Shown here piece after piece: positions 1 to 5,598 of a stretch of 9,239 nucleotides of DNA. How positions within the stretch are numbered: position 1 is the stretch's first letter; every line of letters starts with the position of its first letter. The notes beneath the pieces are model-generated. The model searched no databases and was not told the DNA's origin. It worked only from the letters and a program-made list of their open reading frames with translations. The stretch comes from an uncultured Campylobacter sp. (GTDB lineage: Bacteria; Campylobacterota; Campylobacteria; Campylobacterales; Campylobacteraceae), in the NCBI RefSeq assembly GCF_938018035.1, contig NZ_CALIJF010000193.1, forward strand, positions 1 through 9,239. Reading direction: 5' to 3'. Made by a program: the position numbers and the translations under genes.

Positions 1-162
1 CTTAATTCGTTTGTAGAGTTTTGATTTCATCGTTAAAACCATTATTTTCCATAAAATTCTTAATCTAGCCGTATGCTGCGCGATAATCTTTGCCTGGATA
101 GAAAATTCTTTTAAGGCTTTGGTGTCGAGATCAAAATTTATGGCTCTTCGAATACGGCTCAT
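1..162 (-). pseudogene. vapD: vapD-like gene, frameshifted, stopped and cut by the window edge
   Basis: The minus-strand reading from the ATG at 162-160 begins MSRIRRAINFDLDTKALKEF. This resembles the start of one branch of the VapD family (small ferredoxin-like-fold ribonucleases related to Cas2, often toxins), recalled as K-AINFDLDTKKLKE. The match then leaves this frame and resumes in another: FYPGKDYRAAYG, stop, IKNFMENNGFN, close to the family's YRQAY-IKNFMEKNGF stretch. One base missing from the T-run complementary to 102-105 explains the shift. A TAG at 67-65 interrupts the second frame, and that frame stops again at 4-2 where the family would normally continue. So there are at least two independent lesions and a lost or divergent C-terminus. 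The start overlaps the stop of the upstream gene (ATGA), the usual layout of a translationally coupled pair. Family assignment rests on remembered consensus, not a search. Confidence 0.68.
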
Positions 163-485
163 TTGAAGTATCCTTTGCGTTCAAATCTCCGTATATGACT
201 TATAAGATCTGCATCCCTAAGTTGACCTTCGTCGTCGTCTAACCATCTCCACTCTTTCACATTATCGCGAAAGAATTTTTGATTTAGCAAAATGGCGTGT
301 GTAAATTTACCTAAATGCGGAAAATCCTGCTCGTCGTCTTCCTTACAAAGATAGGTAAATTTATCCTTTTTTACGAGGTTACACTCCTGTGCAAATTTAT
401 CGATTATTTGATACACTCTAGCCAGATCACATCTGCCTTCGCGTATAATTTTAGCCTCATCCATTACTATTTTGGTGCCTAACAT
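159..485 (-). CDS. hypothetical protein, putative partner (antitoxin-like) of the vapD remnant
   Basis: A 108-residue soluble protein I do not recognise with certainty. It has no signal peptide or membrane segment. It is rich in charged and aromatic residues, with a Cys at about 19, 35 and 47, a KDKFTYLCKEDDEQDF stretch in the middle, and a VKEWRWLDDDEG segment near residues 76-87 before a basic tail (RRFERKGYFK). The start at 485 is supported by AGGAGA six bases upstream; a second ATG at codon 8 has weaker support. Its TGA overlaps the ATG of the vapD-like gene, so the two were probably co-translated, which suggests an antitoxin or accessory role (inference from position only). It is intact although its partner is broken. 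The region is more AT-rich than the neighbouring aminotransferase gene, compatible with transfer as a cassette. Confidence 0.72.
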   Translation of the reverse strand: MLGTKIVMDEAKIIREGRCDLARVYQIIDKFAQECNLVKKDKFTYLCKEDDEQDFPHLGKFTHAILLNQKFFRDNVKEWRWLDDDEGQLRDADLISHIRRFERKGYFK

Positions 486-534
486 CTTGTTCTCCTATAA
501 TCTTTTTTATTTCCTTTAATATTGATAATCCCAT

Positions 535-602
535 TTAAATTTCCTTTGCTAGAAAATATTACTAATAATCTCACAATTTTTAAATTAACTTTGACCGCCC
601 TA
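535..602 (-). promoter_or_regulatory. putative promoter/leader of the two-gene minus-strand cassette
   Basis: AT-rich spacer between the aminotransferase stop and the cassette. On the minus strand a TAATAT (561-556) could be a -10 box. It overlaps a small palindrome, TATTA-C-TAATA on the plus strand (557-567), in the position expected of an autoregulatory operator. No convincing terminator for the aminotransferase lies here, so read-through from it is also possible. Confidence 0.3.
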
Positions 603-1481
603 TTACAGTCCTGCTTCGGCTCTTAGCCGCGCGGCATACATCTCACGCAGGCGCGGTACGTATTTGCCGACCGTGCCGCCGCCGATCGCTCTGCCGTCTG
701 CTTTTACGATCGGCAGCACCATCAGCGTCGCCGCGCTGATAAAGGCTTCATCGGCTTCATAAACCTCGCTCATTCCAAACGCCCGCTGCTGCACGCTAAG
801 ACCCGCCTGCTCGGCAAGGCCTAAGATCACCTTGCGGCGGATGCCAGGCAGTATGTCGTTTGAAAGCGGTCGCGTGATAAGAACGTCATCTTTGATGATA
901 AATGCGCTGGAACTCGAGCACTCGGTAACGAGCCCATCCTCGATCAAAAAGCACTCATAAGCGCCCGCCTTGTGAGCCTCATGCTTTAAGATACACTGCG
1001 CTAAAAGCGAGATCGATTTTATATCGCGCCTGTGCCAGCGGATCTCGGGCAGGCTTACGATCTCGATCCCCTCTTTTGCGAGCGGATTATCAAAAATTTG
1101 CGTATGATAGACAAAGGCAAAGACGCTGGGCTCTATGCCGCGGACGTAATCAAAATCGCGCATCGCCGCACCTCTTGTGATTTGAGTATAGAAAGCGCCC
1201 TCGCTCACGCCACCCTGCGCGATGAGCTCATATAAAATTTCCTCATATTTTTCGCGAGAATATGGAATTTTTAGCTCGATCTGCGCGGCGCTACGCTCAA
1301 AGCGCTCCCAAAAATCCGCTCTGTCGCAAATTTTAGAATTTACCACGGGTGCTACTTCATAGATGCCGTCTCCAAGCACGAAACCGCGATCAAAAGGGCT
1401 TATCGCAGCCTCTTTGGCTTTGCAAAATTTGCCGTTAATATAAACTATCTCGTCGCCGCTCATTCCGCTGATTTCAAACAT
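603..1481 (-). CDS. dat: D-amino-acid aminotransferase (PLP fold-type IV, class IV aminotransferase)
   Basis: A 292-residue cytoplasmic PLP enzyme, close to the family's roughly 280-300. It would interconvert D-alanine/2-oxoglutarate and D-glutamate/pyruvate to supply peptidoglycan D-amino acids. Landmarks match Bacillus D-amino-acid transaminase: DRGFVLGDGIYEV (31-43, with Tyr41), ITRGAAMRDF (101-110), IRWHRRDIKSISLL (147-160, Lys155 as the Schiff-base lysine), TECSSSSAF (186-194, Glu187 for the pyridine nitrogen), and LPGIRRKVI (211-219). GDGIYEV favours D-amino-acid over branched-chain aminotransferase, but branched-chain or aminodeoxychorismate-lyase-like activity cannot be excluded. Odd point: the Arg-x-His that binds the substrate carboxylate in the Bacillus enzyme appears as Arg108-Asp-Phe110. 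The start at 1481 is favoured over Met7 because AAGGAG lies six bases upstream. The gene is GC-richer than its flanks and seems monocistronic, divergent from the next gene. Confidence 0.88.
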   Translation of the reverse strand: MFEISGMSGDEIVYINGKFCKAKEAAISPFDRGFVLGDGIYEVAPVVNSKICDRADFWERFERSAAQIELKIPYSREKYEEILYELIAQGGVSEGAFYTQITRGAAMRDFDYVRGIEPSVFAFVYHTQIFDNPLAKEGIEIVSLPEIRWHRRDIKSISLLAQCILKHEAHKAGAYECFLIEDGLVTECSSSSAFIIKDDVLITRPLSNDILPGIRRKVILGLAEQAGLSVQQRAFGMSEVYEADEAFISAATLMVLPIVKADGRAIGGGTVGKYVPRLREMYAARLRAEAGL

Positions 1482-1564
1482 AATCGCTCCTTGAAATTTC
1501 GCGCTATTTTATCTTATAACAATTTAATTTAAGATATAATGCCGCAAAAATCGAAGGAATCCCG
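1482..1564. promoter_or_regulatory. divergent promoter region
   Basis: This 83-base spacer serves two divergent genes. On the plus strand a perfect TATAAT (1535-1540) lies 24 bases before the ATG at 1565, with GAAGGAAT (1553-1560) as ribosome site. There is no -35 match, as is normal for Campylobacter sigma-70 promoters. On the minus strand TAAAAT (1511-1506) or TATAAG (1518-1513) could be the -10 for the aminotransferase, followed by AAGGAG. Confidence 0.55.
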
Positions 1565-2068
1565 ATGGATAGGTCAAATTTTAAAGATAGACTTTTAGAT
1601 ATTATGTTTCATGTATCGCATAAACCCGTGCTTTTCCGTGATCTGCTCGAAGCCAACGCCGAGTTTAACGACGGAATGCTCGTCGATCCTTCGAAGCTAA
1701 ATTTTAAATTTAACTACGGCAAATCCTACGTTATCTTCGCTTGCTTCGCATTCGTCTGCGTTATGTTTCTGATAACGCTGACGCACGCGATGTTTGAAAA
1801 GATCGACTTTCACTTCTCCATTTTATTTACGATCATAGCGACGTCGGCGGTTTTTATCGGATTTGATTGCTTTAAAGCGTGGGCTAGAAAAAAGCTAACC
1901 CACGAGCTCATCAAACGCGCTTGGGCGAACCATTTCCTCTACTTTCCTTACGAAAAATACAGCCGCATAGTCGAAAATATCTACAACGAAGCGCTCAAAA
2001 ATGACGTGCCTAGACGCGAGCTAGAACAATACGTGCTAAGCAAAATCGTAGAAGTCGGCGAAAAATAG
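1565..2068 (+). CDS. conserved-looking inner-membrane protein of unknown function
   Basis: A 167-residue protein whose family I cannot name. A cytosol-like N-terminal stretch (about 1-52, MDRSNFKDRLLDIMFHVSHK...) is followed by two predicted membrane helices at about 55-76 (FACFAFVCVMFLITL core) and 84-104 (FSILFTIIATSAVFIGF). A basic, charged C-terminal domain of about 60 residues follows, likely helical and partly coiled. Two helices joined by a short loop put both ends on the same side, by the positive-inside rule the cytoplasm (RKKLTHELIKRAW after helix 2). There is no signal peptide or cleavage site. The start is supported by GAAGGA upstream and a perfect TATAAT. It stands alone between a divergent aminotransferase and a 411-base gap, so context gives no functional hint. 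Codon use matches its neighbours. Confidence 0.75.
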   Translation: MDRSNFKDRLLDIMFHVSHKPVLFRDLLEANAEFNDGMLVDPSKLNFKFNYGKSYVIFACFAFVCVMFLITLTHAMFEKIDFHFSILFTIIATSAVFIGFDCFKAWARKKLTHELIKRAWANHFLYFPYEKYSRIVENIYNEALKNDVPRRELEQYVLSKIVEVGEK

Positions 2069-2255
2069 TTTTAAAATACCGCAAAATTTTATAACGCAAA
2101 AAAGCATTACGATCCAAGCAAATTTTAAAATTTTATTGCGAAATATGCGGCACGTAGGCAAGACGTAAAAATTCCAGCTCGAAAAGCAAGCAGGTATGAT
2201 GGATAAATTCCAAATCAAATTATATGTCGGTACTGCAAAAACTGCACCGTAAATT

Positions 2256-2343
2256 ACGATAGATAAATTTTAATTAAAGTCTATACTTTCCTGCGCGACA
2301 TTTCGCTACGGCTAAATTTCACTTCATAAAATTTATCTATCGT
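2256..2343. repeat. 17-bp perfect inverted repeat with 54-base loop
   Basis: ACGATAGATAAATTTTA at 2256-2272 is the exact reverse complement of 2327-2343. The 54-base interior carries a further small inverted repeat, AAAGT-CTAT-ACTTT. As RNA this would fold into a long stem; as DNA it could extrude or mark the ends of a very small degenerate mobile element. There is no T-run after the right arm, so it is not a standard terminator. Confidence 0.6.
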
Positions 2344-2410
2344 TTCTTAAATTCTAATCTCATTCACTTACTGCCGATTTAGAAATCCGTATTATGTAAT
2401 TGAAGTTATG

Positions 2411-2479
2411 TTTAACTATTTTAGGGTAAAATCACGCAATATCTAAGGGATAATATTAAATTTAAGAAAAGGATAGTTT
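2411..2479 (+). promoter_or_regulatory. promoter and leader of first binding-protein gene
   Basis: TTTAAC (2411-2416) followed by T-rich DNA and TAAAAT (2427-2432) fits a Campylobacter-type sigma-70 promoter. A second candidate -10, GATAAT (2449-2454), lies closer to the gene, and its GGATAATAT context recurs before the second paralogue. AAAAGGA (2467-2473) is the ribosome site. Confidence 0.45.
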
Positions 2480-3289
2480 ATGAAGCTACTTTTTTGCATT
2501 ATTTTTGCACTTTGCAGCAGTGTTTTTGCGGGCAGTTTGGAGCAGATCAGATCTGCCGGGGTCGTTAAAATCGGTGTTCGTGATGGTAGGCCACCTTTCA
2601 GTGATGAAAAAAGTGGTAATTTCGAAGGCTTTGAAATCAACCTTGCAGACGCTATAGCTAAGAGCATATTCGGTGATAAGCGCGGTAGAGTCGAGTTCGT
2701 CCCTTTAAACGCCAGCGATAGGATCTCTGCATTACAAAATGATAAGGTAGATCTTGCAGTCGCGACCATCACGATAACGCAAGATAGAAAAAGGCAAATC
2801 GACTTTTCTTATCCATATTTTTCGATGAGTTTGGGAGTTTTGACACGTAAAAGCGACGGCATCAAAAGTATAGACGATCTTTCAAACAAAAAGGTCCTAG
2901 TAGAGGGTAGCGGGACTACGGCAGAAAATTTTTTGTATAAAAATAAAATCCACAATCTAATCCATTGCTCCATTACTACCGAATGCTACGATATGCTTAA
3001 GCAAGGCAAAGCCGATGCGTACGTTAACGATAATCTCATCGTGCTAGCTTATTCAATTATCGACGACAATTTAGAAGTAGCAATCCAAAATCTAGGTAAT
3101 CCGGAATTCTTAGGCATCGGGGTGCGCAAAGGCAATACCGAATTGCTTGATCTGATAAATAAAGAGCTTGTTACACTTAGCAAGCAGGGCTTTTTCGAAC
3201 GTTCTTATGATGAAACTTTCAAGCCATTTTATCAAGGCGCTGCAGATAAAAAATATTTCTTACTAGATGGGCTCTATGCTATATTTTAG
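2480..3289 (+). CDS. periplasmic amino-acid-binding protein, paralogue 1 (PEB1/HisJ family, SBP_bac_3)
   Basis: A 269-residue extracytoplasmic solute-binding protein that delivers an amino acid to an ABC importer. A signal peptide of about 17 residues ends VFA before GSLEQIR. The mature protein follows the family order: VVKIGVRDGRPPFS (28-41), FEGFEINLADAIA (48-60), ATITITQDRKRQIDFSYPYF (95-114), GSGTTAEN (143-150) and ADAYVNDNLI (178-187). By comparison with HisJ, Thr96, Thr98 and Arg103 should hold the ligand carboxylate and Asp184 its amino group; all are present. The ATITIT-RKR-FS-PYF core resembles Campylobacter PEB1, an aspartate/glutamate binder, but the ligand is not determinable here. 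Cys163 and Cys169 could form a periplasmic disulfide. It is not a lipoprotein: no lipobox precedes Cys12. First of three tandem paralogues, with its own promoter-like leader. Confidence 0.9.
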   Translation: MKLLFCIIFALCSSVFAGSLEQIRSAGVVKIGVRDGRPPFSDEKSGNFEGFEINLADAIAKSIFGDKRGRVEFVPLNASDRISALQNDKVDLAVATITITQDRKRQIDFSYPYFSMSLGVLTRKSDGIKSIDDLSNKKVLVEGSGTTAENFLYKNKIHNLIHCSITTECYDMLKQGKADAYVNDNLIVLAYSIIDDNLEVAIQNLGNPEFLGIGVRKGNTELLDLINKELVTLSKQGFFERSYDETFKPFYQGAADKKYFLLDGLYAIF

Positions 3290-3383
3290 GACGGAATTTA
3301 GCAGTGTTTTATCTAACGCCTTCGACTAAAACATCATTTATTATAAGCGGATAATATGCGAAATCCCATTTTAAGGACATAAA
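3290..3383 (+). promoter_or_regulatory. spacer with leader of second binding-protein gene
   Basis: A 94-base spacer. It has an AT-rich inverted repeat TGTTTTA / TAAAACA (3305-3311, 3327-3333), possibly a weak terminator or 3' stem. Candidate -10 boxes are TATAAG (3342-3347) and GATAAT (3350-3355). The 9-mer GGATAATAT (3349-3357) is shared with the leader of paralogue 1. TAAGGA precedes the ATG. The copy may therefore have its own promoter. Confidence 0.4.
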
Positions 3384-4190
3384 ATGAAACTACTTTTTAT
3401 AGCGGTTCTATTTTGTGCGGCGCTTTTTGCAGATAGCCTAGATCAAATTAGACAAAACGGCGTCATTCGCATCGGAGTGCGCGACGCCCATCCGCCGCTT
3501 TGCGAGTCTAATGGCGGCAAATTTGAAGGATTTGAAATCGATCTTGCAAACGCTATTGCTAAAGAAATTTTCGGCAAAAAAGAGGGCAAAATCGAGTTCA
3601 TCCCACTAAGCGTAAATGATAGAATTCCATTTTTAGAGGCAAATAAGCTTGATTTGGTGATCGGTCTATTTAGCATCACCAACGAACGAAAAAGAAAAAT
3701 CGATTTCTCCCTCCCCTACCTCTCCGCAAATTTAGGCGTATTAACGCGCAAAGCCGACGCTTTTACCGATATCGCGCAGCTTCATGATAAAAAGATCGTA
3801 TTCGAAGGCGACGCGACGGTAGCCGAGAAATTTTTCAAAACCAAGGGATTTAAAAATTTAGGCCATTGCGCTTCGGCTAAGGAATGCTACGAAATGATTC
3901 GAAATGGCGATGCGGACGGCTATATAAATGATAATCTCATCGTGCTTGCATATTCCGTCATCGATGATACTTTGGAAGTGCCGTTTAAAAACCTAGGCCC
4001 TAGCGATTTCATCGGCATCGGCGTGCAGAAAGACAACAAAGAACTACTTGATTTCGTCAATGCAGAGCTCATTAAACTAAGCAAAGAGGGCTTTTTCAAA
4101 AAAGCCTACGAGCAGAGCTTTGATCCATTTTATCGCGGTACGGCGGATAAGAAATATTTTCTGCTAGATGGAATTTATAATATGCTCTAA
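3384..4190 (+). CDS. periplasmic amino-acid-binding protein, paralogue 2, with altered ligand loop
   Basis: A 268-residue solute-binding protein of the same family as its two neighbours. The signal peptide is about 16 residues (MKLLFIAVLFCAALFA, then DSLDQIR). Conserved blocks are present: IRIGVRDAHPPL (28-39), FEGFEIDLANAIA (47-59), RKRKIDFSLPYL (102-113), ADGYINDNLI (177-186, Asp183). The loop that contacts the ligand's main chain differs: the neighbours read ATITIT, this copy reads GLFSIT (94-99), so the Thr matching HisJ Ser70 is Leu95 while Arg102 remains. It also has PPLC (Cys40) where the others have PPFS. These changes suggest a different ligand or weaker amino-acid binding (inference). 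The Cys162/Cys168 pair is kept. Its C-terminal third is nearly identical to paralogue 3. No permease or ATPase is adjacent. Confidence 0.9.
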   Translation: MKLLFIAVLFCAALFADSLDQIRQNGVIRIGVRDAHPPLCESNGGKFEGFEIDLANAIAKEIFGKKEGKIEFIPLSVNDRIPFLEANKLDLVIGLFSITNERKRKIDFSLPYLSANLGVLTRKADAFTDIAQLHDKKIVFEGDATVAEKFFKTKGFKNLGHCASAKECYEMIRNGDADGYINDNLIVLAYSVIDDTLEVPFKNLGPSDFIGIGVQKDNKELLDFVNAELIKLSKEGFFKKAYEQSFDPFYRGTADKKYFLLDGIYNML

Positions 4191-4289
4191 AAGCTTATTT
4201 AAATTTTAAGTTCGGTTTTTAGAATTTTAGTAAATAAAATTTCCTGCTTCATTTGAAAGCGGAAAAGAGATTAAATTTAAGGATTTGCC
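4191..4289 (+). promoter_or_regulatory. spacer with hairpin and leader of third binding-protein gene
   Basis: A 99-base spacer. A hairpin TTCC(T)GCTT / AAGCGGAA with one bulged T and a 7-base loop lies at 4241-4264, followed by no T-run. The 12-mer ATTAAATTTAAG (4270-4281) is also found before paralogue 1 (2455-2466). TAAGGA (4278-4283) is the likely ribosome site. The hairpin ends only 25 bases before the start codon and could affect translation or define an mRNA end. Confidence 0.35.
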
Positions 4290-5093
4290 ATGAAATTGCT
4301 TCTTGCAATATTGCTACCATTTATCGTTGCTTTCGCCGATAGTTTGGAACAGATCAGATCAAAAGGCGTCGTTCGCATCGGTGTTTACGACGGACAGCCT
4401 CCTTTTAGCGAGCTAAACGATGGAACTTTTGAGGGCTTTGAAGTTACGATGGCACAGGCCATAGCAAATGATCTTTTCGGCGAAAAAGGCGGCAGAATCG
4501 AGCTTGTACCGATGAAGGTCGAGGATAGAATTCCAGCACTAGTAAACAACCGCGTAGATATCGTCATCGCTACGATTACCATTACGCCTGAACGCGCGCA
4601 GCAGATCGATTTTTCAACACCGTATTTTTCGGTAAATCTTGGAGTTTTAACCCGCAAAGCCGATAGAATAAAATCCTTAGCCGATCTGCGAGAGAAAAGA
4701 ATTTTGCTCGAAAGCGGCGGTACAGGCGAGGCATTTTTTAAACAAGAAGGTTTTGGAAATTTTACATTTTGTAAGATCGCCAGAGAGTGCTACCGCATGC
4801 TAAAAGACGGCGACGTGGACGCCTACGCGACCGATAATCTAATCGCAATGGCATATCCGGTAGTCGATAGCGAGGTAGAAGTACCGCTTAAAACTCTAGG
4901 CAAGCCCGATTTCATGGGTATTGGCGTGCAGAAGGGCAATAAAGAGCTACTGGATTTCGTCAATGCAGAGCTTATAAAGCTAAGCAAAGAGGGCTTTTTT
5001 GAAAAGGCATACGAAGGGACTTTTAATCCATTTTATCACGGCGCTGCGGATAAAAGATATTTCTTGCTAGATGGAATTTACAGCTTCTTGTAG
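4290..5093 (+). CDS. periplasmic amino-acid-binding protein, paralogue 3
   Basis: A 267-residue solute-binding protein for an amino-acid ABC importer. The signal peptide is MKLLLAILLPFIVAFA, cleaved before DSLEQIR. Family blocks: VRIGVYDGQPPFSE (28-41), FEGFEVTMAQAIA (47-59), ATITITPERAQQIDFSTPYF (94-113, with Thr95, Thr97 and Arg102 as expected ligand contacts), GGTGEAF (143-149) and VDAYATDNLIAMAY (176-189, Asp182). It differs from paralogues 1 and 2 in having VYD for VRD, ERAQQ for a basic RKR stretch, and one residue less in the GGTGEAF loop, all near the cleft. Cys161/Cys167 repeat the paired cysteines of the other copies. The stretch from about 211 to 240 matches paralogue 2 almost residue for residue. 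No terminator is clear after the stop. The transporter membrane parts must be elsewhere. Confidence 0.9.
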   Translation: MKLLLAILLPFIVAFADSLEQIRSKGVVRIGVYDGQPPFSELNDGTFEGFEVTMAQAIANDLFGEKGGRIELVPMKVEDRIPALVNNRVDIVIATITITPERAQQIDFSTPYFSVNLGVLTRKADRIKSLADLREKRILLESGGTGEAFFKQEGFGNFTFCKIARECYRMLKDGDVDAYATDNLIAMAYPVVDSEVEVPLKTLGKPDFMGIGVQKGNKELLDFVNAELIKLSKEGFFEKAYEGTFNPFYHGAADKRYFLLDGIYSFL

Positions 5094-5500
5094 GATTTGC
5101 GGCTTATTTTAAAATTTATCACGCAAGATTTATCGCGTAAATTCTATCTCCTGCTCGCCATATTTTAGCTCTTGCGGCAGGGATCACGTAAAATTTTATC
5201 GCACAATCTTACTCGTTTAAATTTTTCAAAAAAGCTTTTTCGCGGGCAAAACGGCATTTATATAAAATTCCGCTCGTTTAAAATTTATCTTGCATAAATT
5301 CTACCGCAGCTTGAAATTGCCAGAATTAATTTAGCTCAGATTTTCATTATTTCAAATTTTACTCAGAATCTCTTTACTAGGATTTTTTTACCTCTTGCAA
5401 TCCGCTCAAAATGCCCCCTCTAAAAAAGGTTAAATTTTTGCAGTCAAGAATTTATTCTGCGCAAAGAGTAAATTTTTACTACTTAAAATTACAAATGCAG

Positions 5501-5507
5501 CCCCCCC
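5501..5507. repeat. poly-C tract (C7) upstream of surface-protein promoter
   Basis: A run of seven cytosines in otherwise AT-rich DNA, about 54 bases upstream of the -10 box. Homopolymeric G/C tracts are the usual phase-variation device of Campylobacter, although active ones generally have eight or more bases. A related context with five C (5414-5418, AATGCCCCCTCT) lies 87 bases upstream. Confidence 0.5.
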
Positions 5508-5520
5508 TCTGTCAAAAACC

Positions 5521-5566
5521 GATCAGTGATTTTCATATTGCAAACTGATCTATTTTTATGTATAAT
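5521..5566 (+). promoter_or_regulatory. promoter with spaced inverted repeat, autotransporter gene
   Basis: A perfect -10 TATAAT at 5561-5566 is preceded by T-rich DNA. GATCAGT (5521-5527) and ACTGATC (5544-5550) form a 7-bp inverted repeat with a 16-base gap, placed where a repressor or activator dimer would sit over the -35 region. The interior TGATTTTCAT loosely resembles part of a Fur box. The regulator is unknown. Confidence 0.5.
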
Positions 5567-5598
5567 CGCAAACTTTACGAATTTCAAAGGATCAATAT

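Larger units (their letters stand above)
2069..2479. other. 411-base intergenic region
   Basis: AT-rich spacer with no convincing gene. It holds the self-complementary 14-mer AAATTTTAAAATTT (2120-2133), a long spaced inverted repeat (2256-2343), and the promoter of the first binding-protein gene near its right end. No GC-rich hairpin followed by a T-run is visible, so the end of the 1565-2068 transcript is not defined. Confidence 0.6.
2449..5093 (+). repeat. tandem triplication of a roughly 0.9-kb binding-protein unit
   Basis: Three head-to-tail units, each with a leader, a gene of 267-269 codons and a short tail, begin at near-constant intervals (starts at 2480, 3384 and 4290, so 904 and 906 bases). 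Leader words are shared between units, so the duplicated unit included upstream DNA. Divergence within the genes is substantial, so the event is old, except for the 3' third of units 2 and 3. Confidence 0.75.
5094..5598. other. 505-base AT-rich intergenic region
   Basis: No gene is supported. The left part (5110-5320) holds loosely repeated pieces built on AAAATTTATC and TAAATTCTA. AAAAAGCTTTTT (5229-5240) is a loopless palindrome. The right part carries a C5 tract (5414-5418), AGTAAA-TT-TTTACT (5467-5480), a C7 tract (5501-5507), a spaced inverted repeat (5521-5550) and the promoter of the autotransporter gene. Its length and content suggest a regulated upstream region. Confidence 0.55.

Noticed and set aside
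2036..2218. Minus-strand hydrophobic 60-codon ORF
   Set aside because: Overlaps the end of the 1565-2068 gene, no ribosome site or promoter; the hydrophobic bias comes from reading AT-rich DNA in reverse.
2196..2252. Short plus-strand ORF (MMDKFQIK..., 18 codons)
   Set aside because: Very short, weak ribosome site, and ends next to the inverted repeat; no recognisable protein.
4193..4220. AT-rich stem followed by T5 after paralogue 2 as a terminator
   Set aside because: Stem is weak and mismatched; not distinguishable from local AT-rich word repetition.
5229..5240. AAAAAGCTTTTT as a terminator
   Set aside because: Palindrome without a loop or GC stem; not a rho-independent terminator.
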